From: an uncultured Mollicutes bacterium
GTDB taxonomy: Bacteria; Bacillota_I; Bacilli_A; UBA3375
Direction: 5' to 3'
DNA length: 15,434 bases
NCBI GenBank assembly: GCA_900551955.1
Contig: UWSE01000013.1
Location: 1 to 15,434 of the forward strand
Below the pieces are notes generated by a model. It worked only from the letters and a program-made list of their open reading frames with translations. It was not told the origin of the DNA and did no database searches. Positions 1 to 7,203 of the stretch are shown here, piece by piece. Position 1 is the first letter of the stretch, and the number at the start of each line of letters is the position of its first letter. A program made the position numbers and the translations under genes.

Positions 1-47
1 TTTTAGACGGACTAAGTCCTATCGAATATCGTCTAAACGCAGCATAA
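1..47 (+). CDS. IS3-family transposase (OrfB-like), C-terminal end only
   Basis: Reading from base 3, the sequence encodes LDGLSPIEYRLNAA and then TAA. The GLSPxEYR signature just before the stop is typical of the C-terminus of IS3-family (IS3/IS150 group) OrfB integrases, which carry the DDE catalytic core further upstream, outside this window. Only about 14 residues are visible, so whether the element is intact cannot be judged. The assignment rests on this short motif and on a GC-richer, inverted-repeat-like sequence right after the stop. Confidence 0.6.
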   Translation, partial: LDGLSPIEYRLNAA

Positions 48-77
48 AAAAGTGTGCCATTTCAGTGGACCCCCACA
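48..77 (+). mobile_element. Probable right end of the IS3-family element
   Basis: The bases following the transposase stop include GTGTGCCATTTCAGTGGACC and run into C-rich sequence ending in CA at about base 77. IS3-family elements usually end in CA, with an inverted repeat containing a GTGGACC-like core and a stop codon close to the end. The exact boundary and the left end cannot be verified here. If the boundary is right, the element was inserted about 18 bp upstream of the -35 box of the next gene. Confidence 0.35.
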
Positions 78-85
78 CCCCCACA
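70..85. repeat. Tandem CCCCCACA x2 in front of the promoter
   Basis: Two perfect copies of CCCCCACA stand head to tail. The 7-mer CACCCCC at 76-82 is the exact complement of GGGGGTG at 111-117 inside the promoter spacer, so the region could fold into a hairpin or slipped structure that encloses the -35 box. This may be a by-product of the IS end, and no function is known. Confidence 0.6.
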
Positions 86-94
86 ATTTTGTGG
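81..94. repeat. 14-bp palindrome abutting the -35 box
   Basis: CCACAA-TT-TTGTGG is a perfect 6-bp inverted repeat with a 2-base centre, ending one base before TTGACA. A palindrome at this spot could be an operator for a dimeric regulator, or part of a mobile-element end. Nothing else supports either reading. Confidence 0.4.
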
Positions 95-124
95 TTGACA
101 TTTTCGGGGGGGGGGTGCTATAAT
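95..124 (+). promoter_or_regulatory. Consensus promoter with a G10 spacer, surface protein 1
   Basis: TTGACA at 95-100 and TATAAT at 119-124 both match the sigma-A consensus exactly and are 18 bp apart. A TGC before the -10 box makes it an extended -10. Ten of the 18 spacer bases (106-115) are G. Transcription should begin near base 131, giving a leader of about 40 nt. Spacer length controls sigma-A promoter strength, and long G runs slip during replication, so expression is expected to vary between cells. Confidence 0.85.
106..115 (+). repeat. Homopolymeric G10 tract, candidate phase-variation switch
   Basis: Ten consecutive Gs lie between the -35 and -10 boxes in otherwise AT-rich DNA. The next longest G run noticed is G6, at 2115-2120. 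The tract does not touch any coding frame, so slippage would alter spacer length (18 now, 17 after loss of one G) rather than a reading frame. Confidence 0.85.
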
Positions 125-169
125 ATAAATGTAGATAATACAATAAAATGTAAAAGAAAGGACATGACT

Positions 170-3100
170 ATGAAAAAATTAAGCATGTTATTAGTTTTAT
201 GTGCAGCAATTTTACCATTAGGTGCAATTCAAACTTACTCAGCTAATCAAGTACAAAATGTTAGCGCACCTCATGGATTTAGTATTGCGCAAGGTGAAAC
301 TTTAACTACCGATTCAATTAAAGAAAAATCTGGTGCTAGCGGTGAGGTTAATGTTAATCAAGCTGCTTTAAATAAAATTAATAATGTAGGTTCAGCTGGT
401 ATTATTGTTAATTTACCAATCCAAGTAAACGGTGGAACTTACAACATTGTTGTTGCAAAAGCTGGTAGCAATGTTGCTACTAATGGTACAACAGCTATTT
501 ATGCTGCAAATATTGTGGCAAACGCTAACTTTGATATCAACAATGCTATTACTTTAGCTAGTGTTAAAGCTTTTGATTTAGTAAATGGATACACTATTAC
601 TGACCAAGTTAGTGTTGTAGATAACGGAAACACTATTACATTTAGTGTTAATGGATTAAGTAAACAAATCACTGTATCAAACCGTGGTGGTTCTAAAGAA
701 ATGCCTGCAGGGGAAGCAAAAGGTCAAACTGATCCTAACCAACCAGGACAAGATACACCTCAAGATACACCTCAAGATAAACCTCAACAACCTGAAGGTG
801 TAACTTTAGATGCAAATGATACTAAAATTACTCCAGAAGTTGCCCAAAAAATTAAAGATGTAAGCGAATTAGTTAACATGATGGCAGCTAAAGGTACTGA
901 TGTTGGTGGTGCATCATTAAACGTTACAGCGAGTACAGCTGATTTTGCAGCTATTCAAGCAGGTACTGAAGGTGTTTACACTATCAACTTCACAGCTGAA
1001 ACAGCTAAAGGTGAAACTGTATCTACTACAGCTACTTTAACTATTAAAGCTTTTAAATTAGAAGAACAACAAGGACAAGTTGCATTCATCAATGCAAACA
1101 ATAAATTATTAACTACTGCTGGGACAACTGATAAAGTTAAAAGTTTAGATGACTTAAAAACAGTTATGGGAGTTAAAGCTACAGTTAGCGATAAAGATGC
1201 TTTAGCGCAAGTTACAGTAACTGCTACTAATGATGCTGAACTATTAAAAGGAACTCCTGGTACTTATGAAGTAACTTTTAAAATTGAAGGTAAAGATCAA
1301 TATACTAGTGCTAAAACAACCGTTATTTTAACTGTTGTAAGTGATGATACTCCTATTACTCCAGATGGTAAAGGATATTTAAGTGCTACAAACTTCTTAG
1401 TTACAACTGATGAAGCTAAACAAATTACTTCAAACAAAGATTACAATAAAATCCACAGTGCTACAGGTAACTATGATGGACGTGATGCACTTATTACAGC
1501 AACAGTTGCTGATAATGCTAAAATTGTAAATGGATATCAAGGTATTTTTGATGTTAAATTCACTTTAGATGGAGATGGAGACACTACTACTACAGATGAT
1601 CAAGTTAGTGTAACTAAAAAATTAACAGTAGTGTTTGATACAAAAGGTCAAGTAATGGAGGCGCCTATTACGATGTTCCCTGAGCTAAGTAATGGTGGAT
1701 TGAATGTAGGAAAAATCAATACTGTATTTAACTATACTGGCTATTCTAGAGAACAACGTATTGAAGGTAAATTTGCTATGCTTATGCGTCCACAACGTGT
1801 AGAATCACAATATATGATTTACACAGTGCAAGAATTCTTAGATTTAACTTATGAGCAATTCTTAAATAATACATTTCAAACAATAATAGGTCAAAATGGA
1901 GAATACATCAATAACTTCGCCGTAACTGATGATTCTCACTCAATAACACCGTTAACTTCTCAACAAATTGAAGAAATTAAAGGGAAAATGTTGACTGGTG
2001 GTGGAGTCGCAATTTCGCCAATAGGTTCAAGTGAAACTATCTTTAAACAAATACAAGAAGCATTAAAAGAAGCTGAAAAACAAGCTACAGATAAACCTCG
2101 TACTTATCTTTCCTGGGGGGCTCTAAACTTCGGTAATCAACCTAAAGTCATGGTTAACGGACAAGATTTCTTTGAAGGAGCAACAGTAGATGGATCACAT
2201 TGGGCAAATGAAACTATGGGAATACGAGTAGTCGATCCAGGATGTCCTGAGCTAGAACATTCACAGAATAAATATTATCCATCATCTACAGACATGATGA
2301 ATGGAATGATAGTGCCTCTAGATGCTCCAGCAAAATTTAGTGGTCAAGCTGAAACTGTCGTTTTACGTAATCAGTTAAATGACACAAGCGTTGCTAATGT
2401 AAGTGCTTTAACTAATACTCAAGTATTAGATAAAGGACAAGTAGTTGCACCAGAAGGAGTAACATTAAACCCAGCAACAGTACCAGCTTATGGTCCAGTA
2501 CAAGCTAACTACACTTACAAAGATGTTACATTTAACAACACTTTATATGTTTACCCTACTAACGCTATTCTTAACCCAACTCAAGATGGTTATGTAGCAG
2601 GTAGCGATAACATGGTAACTCAAGCAGAATTAAATAATGTTAAAACAGCTGATCAATTCTTTGCTTTAATTCAAGCTAGTAGTGCAACTGCTACGAAACA
2701 ATTTGCTAACCCAACAGTTACATGTGATAATATAGATGATCTTAAAGCAGGTAAAGTTGGTGTTTACAGATTAACTTTAGAAAACGCTGATAAATCTGCT
2801 AAAACTGAAGTTGTGTTTACAGTTCGTCCAAACAAATCAACTCCAACTGAAGATAATAAAGGATATGTAGATGCAGTTGGTTCATTTGTAACAGAAAAAC
2901 AAGCAAAACAAATAACTAAACAAGACTTCTTAGCTGGAATAAATAACGCAACTGCTGTTTATAATGGTGCTACTATTGCTCCAACAGTAGAAATCGCTCC
3001 AGAAAGCTTTGCTAAAATCCAAGCTGGAACTAAAGGAGTTTACCAAGTTACATATAAAATTGACATGAACGGTCAAACAGCAACTAAAACAGTTAACTTA

Positions 3101-3577
3101 GCCGTAGCTCCTGAGGGATCTAAATTCACAGGAGATGGATTAGGATTCATCTATGCTCAAGATGCAACAATCAATTCTAGTCAAGCTCAAGCATTAACTG
3201 ATCCAAGTGAATTAATTGCAATTCACGAAGCATTTGCCTTCTATGGTGAAAACCAAGAAGCACCAATCGTAGTTAAAACTGACTTCGCTGCTATCCAAGC
3301 TTCACGTGGTGGAGAATACCAAGTTACATTCTTATTAGATGGTGGTAACAACCCAATGACTCGTGAAGGTGGTTTACAACCAAACCAAGCAGAAATTTCT
3401 GTAGTGTTAACTGTAATTGATGACATTACTGATCCAAAACCAGCTGAACCAACTCCAGTAGTTGCTCAACCAGCACCTCAAATTCCAACAGGAGTTAAAA
3501 ATGCAGCTATCGGATTAGGATTAGTAGTTGCTATTGCCACAGCCGGATTAGTTTTAATCAAACGTAATCGTAAATAA
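170..3577 (+). CDS. Large exported repeat surface protein, Ig-like repeats, IPTGV-type C-terminal anchor
   Basis: This gene encodes a 1135-residue exported protein, probably an adhesin or other surface-displayed protein. The start at 170 is chosen because GAAAGGA (156-162) lies 7 nt upstream and MKKLSMLLVLCAAILPLGA is a signal peptide; the in-frame ATG at 164 is too close to this site and earlier starts would bury the signal. Order: signal peptide (about 1-25), N-terminal domain (26-185), QDTP linker (194-208), three roughly 90-residue repeats (about 213-298, 302-393, 394-494), an unrelated middle region (about 495-760), then three more repeats (about 803-890, 891-984, 985-1090), a short Pro-rich stretch, QIPTGV (1104-1109), a hydrophobic helix and KRNRK. 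Repeats share GxYxVTF-type beta strands, e.g. FAAIQAGTEGVY and FAKIQAGTKGVY, and look like bacterial Ig-like domains. The precise family and ligand are not recognised. The gene has its own phase-variable-looking promoter and its own terminator. Confidence 0.85.
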   Translation: MKKLSMLLVLCAAILPLGAIQTYSANQVQNVSAPHGFSIAQGETLTTDSIKEKSGASGEVNVNQAALNKINNVGSAGIIVNLPIQVNGGTYNIVVAKAGSNVATNGTTAIYAANIVANANFDINNAITLASVKAFDLVNGYTITDQVSVVDNGNTITFSVNGLSKQITVSNRGGSKEMPAGEAKGQTDPNQPGQDTPQDTPQDKPQQPEGVTLDANDTKITPEVAQKIKDVSELVNMMAAKGTDVGGASLNVTASTADFAAIQAGTEGVYTINFTAETAKGETVSTTATLTIKAFKLEEQQGQVAFINANNKLLTTAGTTDKVKSLDDLKTVMGVKATVSDKDALAQVTVTATNDAELLKGTPGTYEVTFKIEGKDQYTSAKTTVILTVVSDDTPITPDGKGYLSATNFLVTTDEAKQITSNKDYNKIHSATGNYDGRDALITATVADNAKIVNGYQGIFDVKFTLDGDGDTTTTDDQVSVTKKLTVVFDTKGQVMEAPITMFPELSNGGLNVGKINTVFNYTGYSREQRIEGKFAMLMRPQRVESQYMIYTVQEFLDLTYEQFLNNTFQTIIGQNGEYINNFAVTDDSHSITPLTSQQIEEIKGKMLTGGGVAISPIGSSETIFKQIQEALKEAEKQATDKPRTYLSWGALNFGNQPKVMVNGQDFFEGATVDGSHWANETMGIRVVDPGCPELEHSQNKYYPSSTDMMNGMIVPLDAPAKFSGQAETVVLRNQLNDTSVANVSALTNTQVLDKGQVVAPEGVTLNPATVPAYGPVQANYTYKDVTFNNTLYVYPTNAILNPTQDGYVAGSDNMVTQAELNNVKTADQFFALIQASSATATKQFANPTVTCDNIDDLKAGKVGVYRLTLENADKSAKTEVVFTVRPNKSTPTEDNKGYVDAVGSFVTEKQAKQITKQDFLAGINNATAVYNGATIAPTVEIAPESFAKIQAGTKGVYQVTYKIDMNGQTATKTVNLAVAPEGSKFTGDGLGFIYAQDATINSSQAQALTDPSELIAIHEAFAFYGENQEAPIVVKTDFAAIQASRGGEYQVTFLLDGGNNPMTREGGLQPNQAEISVVLTVIDDITDPKPAEPTPVVAQPAPQIPTGVKNAAIGLGLVVAIATAGLVLIKRNRK
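749..784 (+). repeat. In-frame 12-bp tandem repeat (QDTP linker)
   Basis: Three copies of CAAGATACACCT stand in tandem, the third with one change (CAAGATAAACCT). They encode QDTP-QDTP-QDKP and are followed by QQPEG. The unit is a multiple of three, so gain or loss of copies changes only the length of the linker between the N-terminal domain and the first Ig-like repeat. Confidence 0.85.
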
Positions 3578-3585
3578 TTCTATAT

Positions 3586-3618
3586 AAAATGAGATTTCTA
3601 AGAAATCTCATTTTTTTT
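3586..3618 (+). terminator. Rho-independent terminator after surface protein 1
   Basis: AATGAGATTTC at 3588-3598 pairs perfectly with GAAATCTCATT at 3602-3612 around a 3-nt loop, extended by flanking A-T pairs, and is followed by a T run. It lies 8 bp after the stop codon. Confidence 0.92.
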
Positions 3619-3651
3619 ATAAATTATCGAAAATATTTATATTTTATAATT

Positions 3652-3680
3652 TAAACAAAACATATTATATTTGGTATAAT
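3652..3680 (+). promoter_or_regulatory. Promoter of surface protein 2 (extended -10)
   Basis: TATAAT at 3675-3680 is preceded by TGG, which makes an extended -10. A weak -35 candidate, TAAACA (3652-3657), lies 17 bp upstream. Unlike the promoter of the first surface gene, the spacer is AT-rich with no long single-base run. Confidence 0.7.
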
Positions 3681-3700
3681 AAAGGCAACTAAGGAGGAAG

Positions 3701-6046
3701 ATGAAAAAACTTAATAAAATTATTTTAGTGTTAATTTTAGCTATTAGTAGTATTTCTTTATTTAAGGCTAGTAGTTTAAATGACTTAGTAACACGCGCTG
3801 GGAATAAAATTTATGTTCAAACTTTAGCTCCAGCAGGTGGAGATGGAAGTCAAGATAGACCATTTAATAACTTTAAAGATGCTTATAATCAAGCACAAGC
3901 AGGTGATCACTTAGTATTGTTAGATGCAGTAACTATTCAAAGTGATGATCAAGGATTAGATGCAGGTTTTTTTAGCATCGGAAAAGATATTGTGATTGAA
4001 TCTGAAGGTAACGGACAATTAAATAGTCGTGTACCATTACAATTAGTAGGTAATGTAACTATGACTAACATGGAGTTTGCTGCTAGTGAACTATATTTAA
4101 ACGGTAATAGTTTAACAATGGATAATGTAACTAACTTTACAACTAGTACTGCTAAATTAACGATTTTTGGAGGGAGCTTTACAACTCCTGCCCAAAATGC
4201 TGGAACTGCTAGTAGCTTAAATATCAGTGGTAGTGTTAATAATCCTTTTGTGATTGAAAACATTTATGCTGGTAATAAAACAGGAGCTAGTAGTATTAAT
4301 ACAACATTAAACTTAACTTCAGGAGTTAAAGTTAATGGTGTAGTTAGTGCTTCAGGAATGGACAGTAATGTTACAGGAATGGTAGATATTAACGTTGGTA
4401 ATGTAAATGCTAATGAATTTGTTAACCCAAGCGGTACAGAAAACGCTAGCATTAAATTTCAAAACTATAATAATCAATCTGGTCCGAAATTAACAGAGAT
4501 TCCTAATGTTACTTTTGCAACAGGAACTAACATTAAACCAGTTAATAATACTGACTTTAAGAGTATTTCTGGAACATTAAAAATTCAAGATGATGCTAAA
4601 TTAGATTTAAGCAACCTTACAGATCCTTTTCTTGCCAAACAAGCCACACTTAATGGTGGAGAATTAATTTTAAATCAAAACGGATCTTTGCAGGTACATG
4701 GTTTCATTGATGGAACAGGTATTACTTTAAAAACACCTGGAGCAGATGTGCAAACATCAGGTCCAGTAGTTAAAGACCACGTGTATATTCTAGGACGAAA
4801 CCCATCTAACGTTGCAGTTAACTTTACACCATTTGCGACACAAACTCACTATGAGTTAGTTAAAGAAACACAAGGTGGAATTGATACTTGGGTAGTTCGT
4901 GAAAAACAAATTGATAAACCAATCGCTTCTTTAGCAATTGATGGTAATAATCGTTTTAAAATTGAAGCAGGAGCAGAATATCCAATTAAATTCACTTATG
5001 CTGATGCTGATGGTAATCCATTAACTTATAATCCAGATTTCACTTTTACATTAAAAGATCCTAATGGGCAAGATGTAAGTGATATGTTAGCAGAAGTAGC
5101 AGGAGATATTGATCCTCATGATGCATTGTTAAATCTATATAGCGATAAATTACAACCTGGAAACTATACATTAACTGTTGTTGACAACATCACTAATCAA
5201 ACATTTGATGTAACTATTGAATTATACAATGATCAACAACCACCGGTAGAACCTAAACCAACAACTTATGAAGTAGTATTTGATGCAAATGGTGGAGTTG
5301 GAAGTATGCCTAACCAAACAATTGATGTTAATGCACCAACTGCATTAAGTACTAATGCTTTTACTCGTGAAGGTTATGAATTTAAAGGATGGAGTACAAC
5401 TCCTGATGGAGCTGTTCAACATCAAGATAAAGAACCAGTAACTGATTTAGCACCAGCTGGTGGAACTACAACATTATATGCAGTTTGGGAAAAAGTAGAA
5501 CAACCAAACCCACAACCACCAGTAGAACCACAACCAGTAGTTTATGAAATTGCTTATAATGCTAATGGTGGAGTAGGAACTATGTCTAACCAAGTAGTTA
5601 AAAAAGGTGAGGATGTAGTATTAGCTAAAAATACGTTTACTAAAGCAGGATACCAATTTAAGGGATGGGCAACTAGTGCTAATGGAGACGTTAAATATAC
5701 TGACGGACAAACTGTTACTGATCTAGTGTTCCCACAAGCACGTACAGTAATTACTACTTTATACGCTGTTTGGGAAAAATTGCCAGAACCACAGGTAACA
5801 CCAAATCCTCCAGTAGATTCTCAACCTCCAGTTACACCTAACCCACCGGTTGAACCTCAACCAGAACAGCCCGATCCAGTTGTTCCAGAACAACCAGTTC
5901 AACCTGAAGTTAAACCAACAACTCCAGTTGAAACTAAATCACAAACTAGTGTTCCAACAGGAGTGGCAACTATAGTTACAACTTTAAGTTTAATTACTAT
6001 AATTAGTGGAGCGTTACTAACACTCGTTGTTCGTAATCGTAAATAA
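3701..6046 (+). CDS. Exported beta-helix and InlB-repeat surface protein, VPTGV-type C-terminal anchor
   Basis: This 781-residue exported protein is probably a surface adhesin. AAGGAGG (3691-3697) ends 3 nt before the ATG, and the N-terminus MKKLNKIILVLILAISSI is a signal peptide. Residues about 38-80 (GGDGSQDRPFNNFKDA...AGDHLVLLD) match the start of pectin-lyase-like right-handed beta-helix proteins, and the Asn/Thr/Val-rich stretch to about 400 fits stacked beta-helix rungs. An Ig-like stretch follows (about 405-510). Two Listeria-Bacteroides repeats (Flg_new/InlB B-repeat type) lie at about 523-598 and 615-693, each with xANGGVGxM, GYxFKGW and LYAVWEK. A Pro/Val/Gln/Glu-rich spacer (about 695-745) precedes SVPTGV (750-755), a hydrophobic helix and RNRK. 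The tail matches that of the preceding gene, so both are probably anchored the same way. Beta-helix proteins with this N-terminus can be carbohydrate-active, but no catalytic residues are evident. Confidence 0.85.
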   Translation: MKKLNKIILVLILAISSISLFKASSLNDLVTRAGNKIYVQTLAPAGGDGSQDRPFNNFKDAYNQAQAGDHLVLLDAVTIQSDDQGLDAGFFSIGKDIVIESEGNGQLNSRVPLQLVGNVTMTNMEFAASELYLNGNSLTMDNVTNFTTSTAKLTIFGGSFTTPAQNAGTASSLNISGSVNNPFVIENIYAGNKTGASSINTTLNLTSGVKVNGVVSASGMDSNVTGMVDINVGNVNANEFVNPSGTENASIKFQNYNNQSGPKLTEIPNVTFATGTNIKPVNNTDFKSISGTLKIQDDAKLDLSNLTDPFLAKQATLNGGELILNQNGSLQVHGFIDGTGITLKTPGADVQTSGPVVKDHVYILGRNPSNVAVNFTPFATQTHYELVKETQGGIDTWVVREKQIDKPIASLAIDGNNRFKIEAGAEYPIKFTYADADGNPLTYNPDFTFTLKDPNGQDVSDMLAEVAGDIDPHDALLNLYSDKLQPGNYTLTVVDNITNQTFDVTIELYNDQQPPVEPKPTTYEVVFDANGGVGSMPNQTIDVNAPTALSTNAFTREGYEFKGWSTTPDGAVQHQDKEPVTDLAPAGGTTTLYAVWEKVEQPNPQPPVEPQPVVYEIAYNANGGVGTMSNQVVKKGEDVVLAKNTFTKAGYQFKGWATSANGDVKYTDGQTVTDLVFPQARTVITTLYAVWEKLPEPQVTPNPPVDSQPPVTPNPPVEPQPEQPDPVVPEQPVQPEVKPTTPVETKSQTSVPTGVATIVTTLSLITIISGALLTLVVRNRK

Positions 6047-6053
6047 TATATAC

Positions 6054-6089
6054 AAAAAATTCTCATTATAACAATGAGAATTTTTTTTT
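6054..6089 (+). terminator. Rho-independent terminator after surface protein 2
   Basis: AATTCTCATT (6058-6067) pairs with AATGAGAATT (6073-6082) around ATAAC. Upstream As and the downstream T run extend the stem, and it starts 7 bp after the stop. Confidence 0.92.
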
Positions 6090-6095
6090 ATTTAA

Positions 6096-6104
6096 TGATA
6101 CAAT
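6096..6104 (+). promoter_or_regulatory. Extended -10 promoter candidate for the metalloprotease gene
   Basis: TGA followed by TACAAT (6099-6104) forms an extended -10 box about 20 bp upstream of the start codon. No good -35 is visible, because that position falls in the T run of the preceding terminator. The upstream terminator makes a separate promoter necessary here. Confidence 0.5.
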
Positions 6105-6125
6105 ATATTAGAATTAGGAGTAGTA

Positions 6126-7163
6126 ATGAAAAAGTTTTTTACTGTAATTTTGGTACTATTAAGTTTAGTATTAATATTTATTGGTGCTAATTTAGGATTA
6201 AATAAATTTAATAAAACTAATTTTGAACAACTAAGTGAGAATGATCAGACTTTAATTAGTGACTTAGATAAATTAGATAAAATTATTGAAGAAAAACCAT
6301 TATGGACTAATTTTGATATACAAAATAAATCATTAGTCTTAGCTAATGGACGTTTTAAATATAGTTATATTATAAATCCTCAAGTTGAACCTAGTGGATT
6401 AGGAGTAACAAAAATTAATTTACCTAGCGATTACAATATAAGTGTTTATCGTATGGCAGGAGTAGCATACAATAACTTGCAATTCCATATCGCTCAAGGT
6501 AACTTTAATACGAAGGATCAATCAATTAAAGTTTATAATAATGATATCTTCTATATAAGATACGACGATGGTCGTTTTGATCGCGAAGATGATGGATATA
6601 TCATCTCATTTATTGCTCATGAAGCATTTCACTATTATATGCAAAAAAACTGGACACTAACTTACAAAGTACCAGAAATTCCAATTAGCGATCAAGGAGC
6701 CGAAACATTAGCGACAATGTATATATTAAATGGTGAGATGCAAACTAACATTGTGGAAAATGGTAGTAATGAAGCATTGATTGATATTGTTCATCAATAC
6801 AACGAACAATATCAATCACTAAAAAATAGTGATCCAGAATATGCTAGTTATTTTGCTAGTCAAGAATTAAATGAAGGTACAGCTCAATTTGTTGGGTATA
6901 GTGCTAACCTCGACTTAGAACGTCAATCAATTTTATTCCCTAATCCTACTAAAAAAGGAACAGGTTATTTTATAGGTGACTATAGTATTGATATTCGTCA
7001 AGCACCAGACCCTGCATTCTATACTCGCAATCTTCCTTATCATACAGGTAAATTATTATGTTTAGTTTTAGATAAAGTAGGCCCTAGTGATTGGCAAGCT
7101 CAATTAAATACACAAAGTATAGAAAGTCCAATCTTCTTACAAGATATTTTAGCAAGTATATAA
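6126..7163 (+). CDS. Membrane-anchored zinc metalloprotease (gluzincin-like)
   Basis: This 345-residue protein has an uncleaved N-terminal membrane helix (about 4-24, FFTVILVLLSLVLIFIGA) and an extracytoplasmic domain. IAHEAFHYY places the zinc-binding HExxH at 165-169, with E166 as the catalytic base. The segment NEGTAQF supplies a likely third ligand, E250, as in gluzincins, where an Exx[A/S] glutamate lies downstream on the next helix. No exact family is recognised and the substrate is unknown. TAGGAG (6115-6120) lies 5 nt before the ATG. The gene stands right after two anchored surface proteins, so it could trim or shed surface proteins or act on host proteins; that role is inferred from position only. 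It is transcribed alone between two terminators. Confidence 0.75.
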   Translation: MKKFFTVILVLLSLVLIFIGANLGLNKFNKTNFEQLSENDQTLISDLDKLDKIIEEKPLWTNFDIQNKSLVLANGRFKYSYIINPQVEPSGLGVTKINLPSDYNISVYRMAGVAYNNLQFHIAQGNFNTKDQSIKVYNNDIFYIRYDDGRFDREDDGYIISFIAHEAFHYYMQKNWTLTYKVPEIPISDQGAETLATMYILNGEMQTNIVENGSNEALIDIVHQYNEQYQSLKNSDPEYASYFASQELNEGTAQFVGYSANLDLERQSILFPNPTKKGTGYFIGDYSIDIRQAPDPAFYTRNLPYHTGKLLCLVLDKVGPSDWQAQLNTQSIESPIFLQDILASI

Positions 7164-7166
7164 AAT

Positions 7167-7199
7167 AAAAGAACCATTGAATTGATCAATGGTTCTTTT
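7167..7199. terminator. Bidirectional terminator between metalloprotease gene and clpB
   Basis: AAAAGAACCATTGA (7167-7180) and TCAATGGTTCTTTT (7186-7199) form a perfect 14-bp stem with a 5-nt loop. T runs follow on both strands, so it can end both convergent transcripts. The stop codons lie 3 and 4 bp away. Confidence 0.93.
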
Positions 7200-7203
7200 A
7201 TTT

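Noticed and set aside
70..117. CRISPR-like or tRNA structure in the GC-rich start of the window
   Set aside because: Only two 8-bp repeats with no spacers, and no cloverleaf can be drawn.
65..169. Upstream in-frame extension of surface protein 1, starting at base 65 or at ATG 164
   Set aside because: It would place the promoter boxes and the G tract inside coding sequence and bury the signal peptide; the ribosome binding site is spaced for ATG 170.
2115..2120. G6 run inside surface protein 1 as a phase-variable coding tract
   Set aside because: Six bases is short for frequent slippage, and the frame continues intact on both sides.
3241..4452. Minus-strand open frames opposite the two surface genes, and similar ones opposite clpB and prfA
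   Set aside because: They mirror the repeat-rich or codon-biased plus-strand genes, lack ribosome binding sites and show no family motifs.
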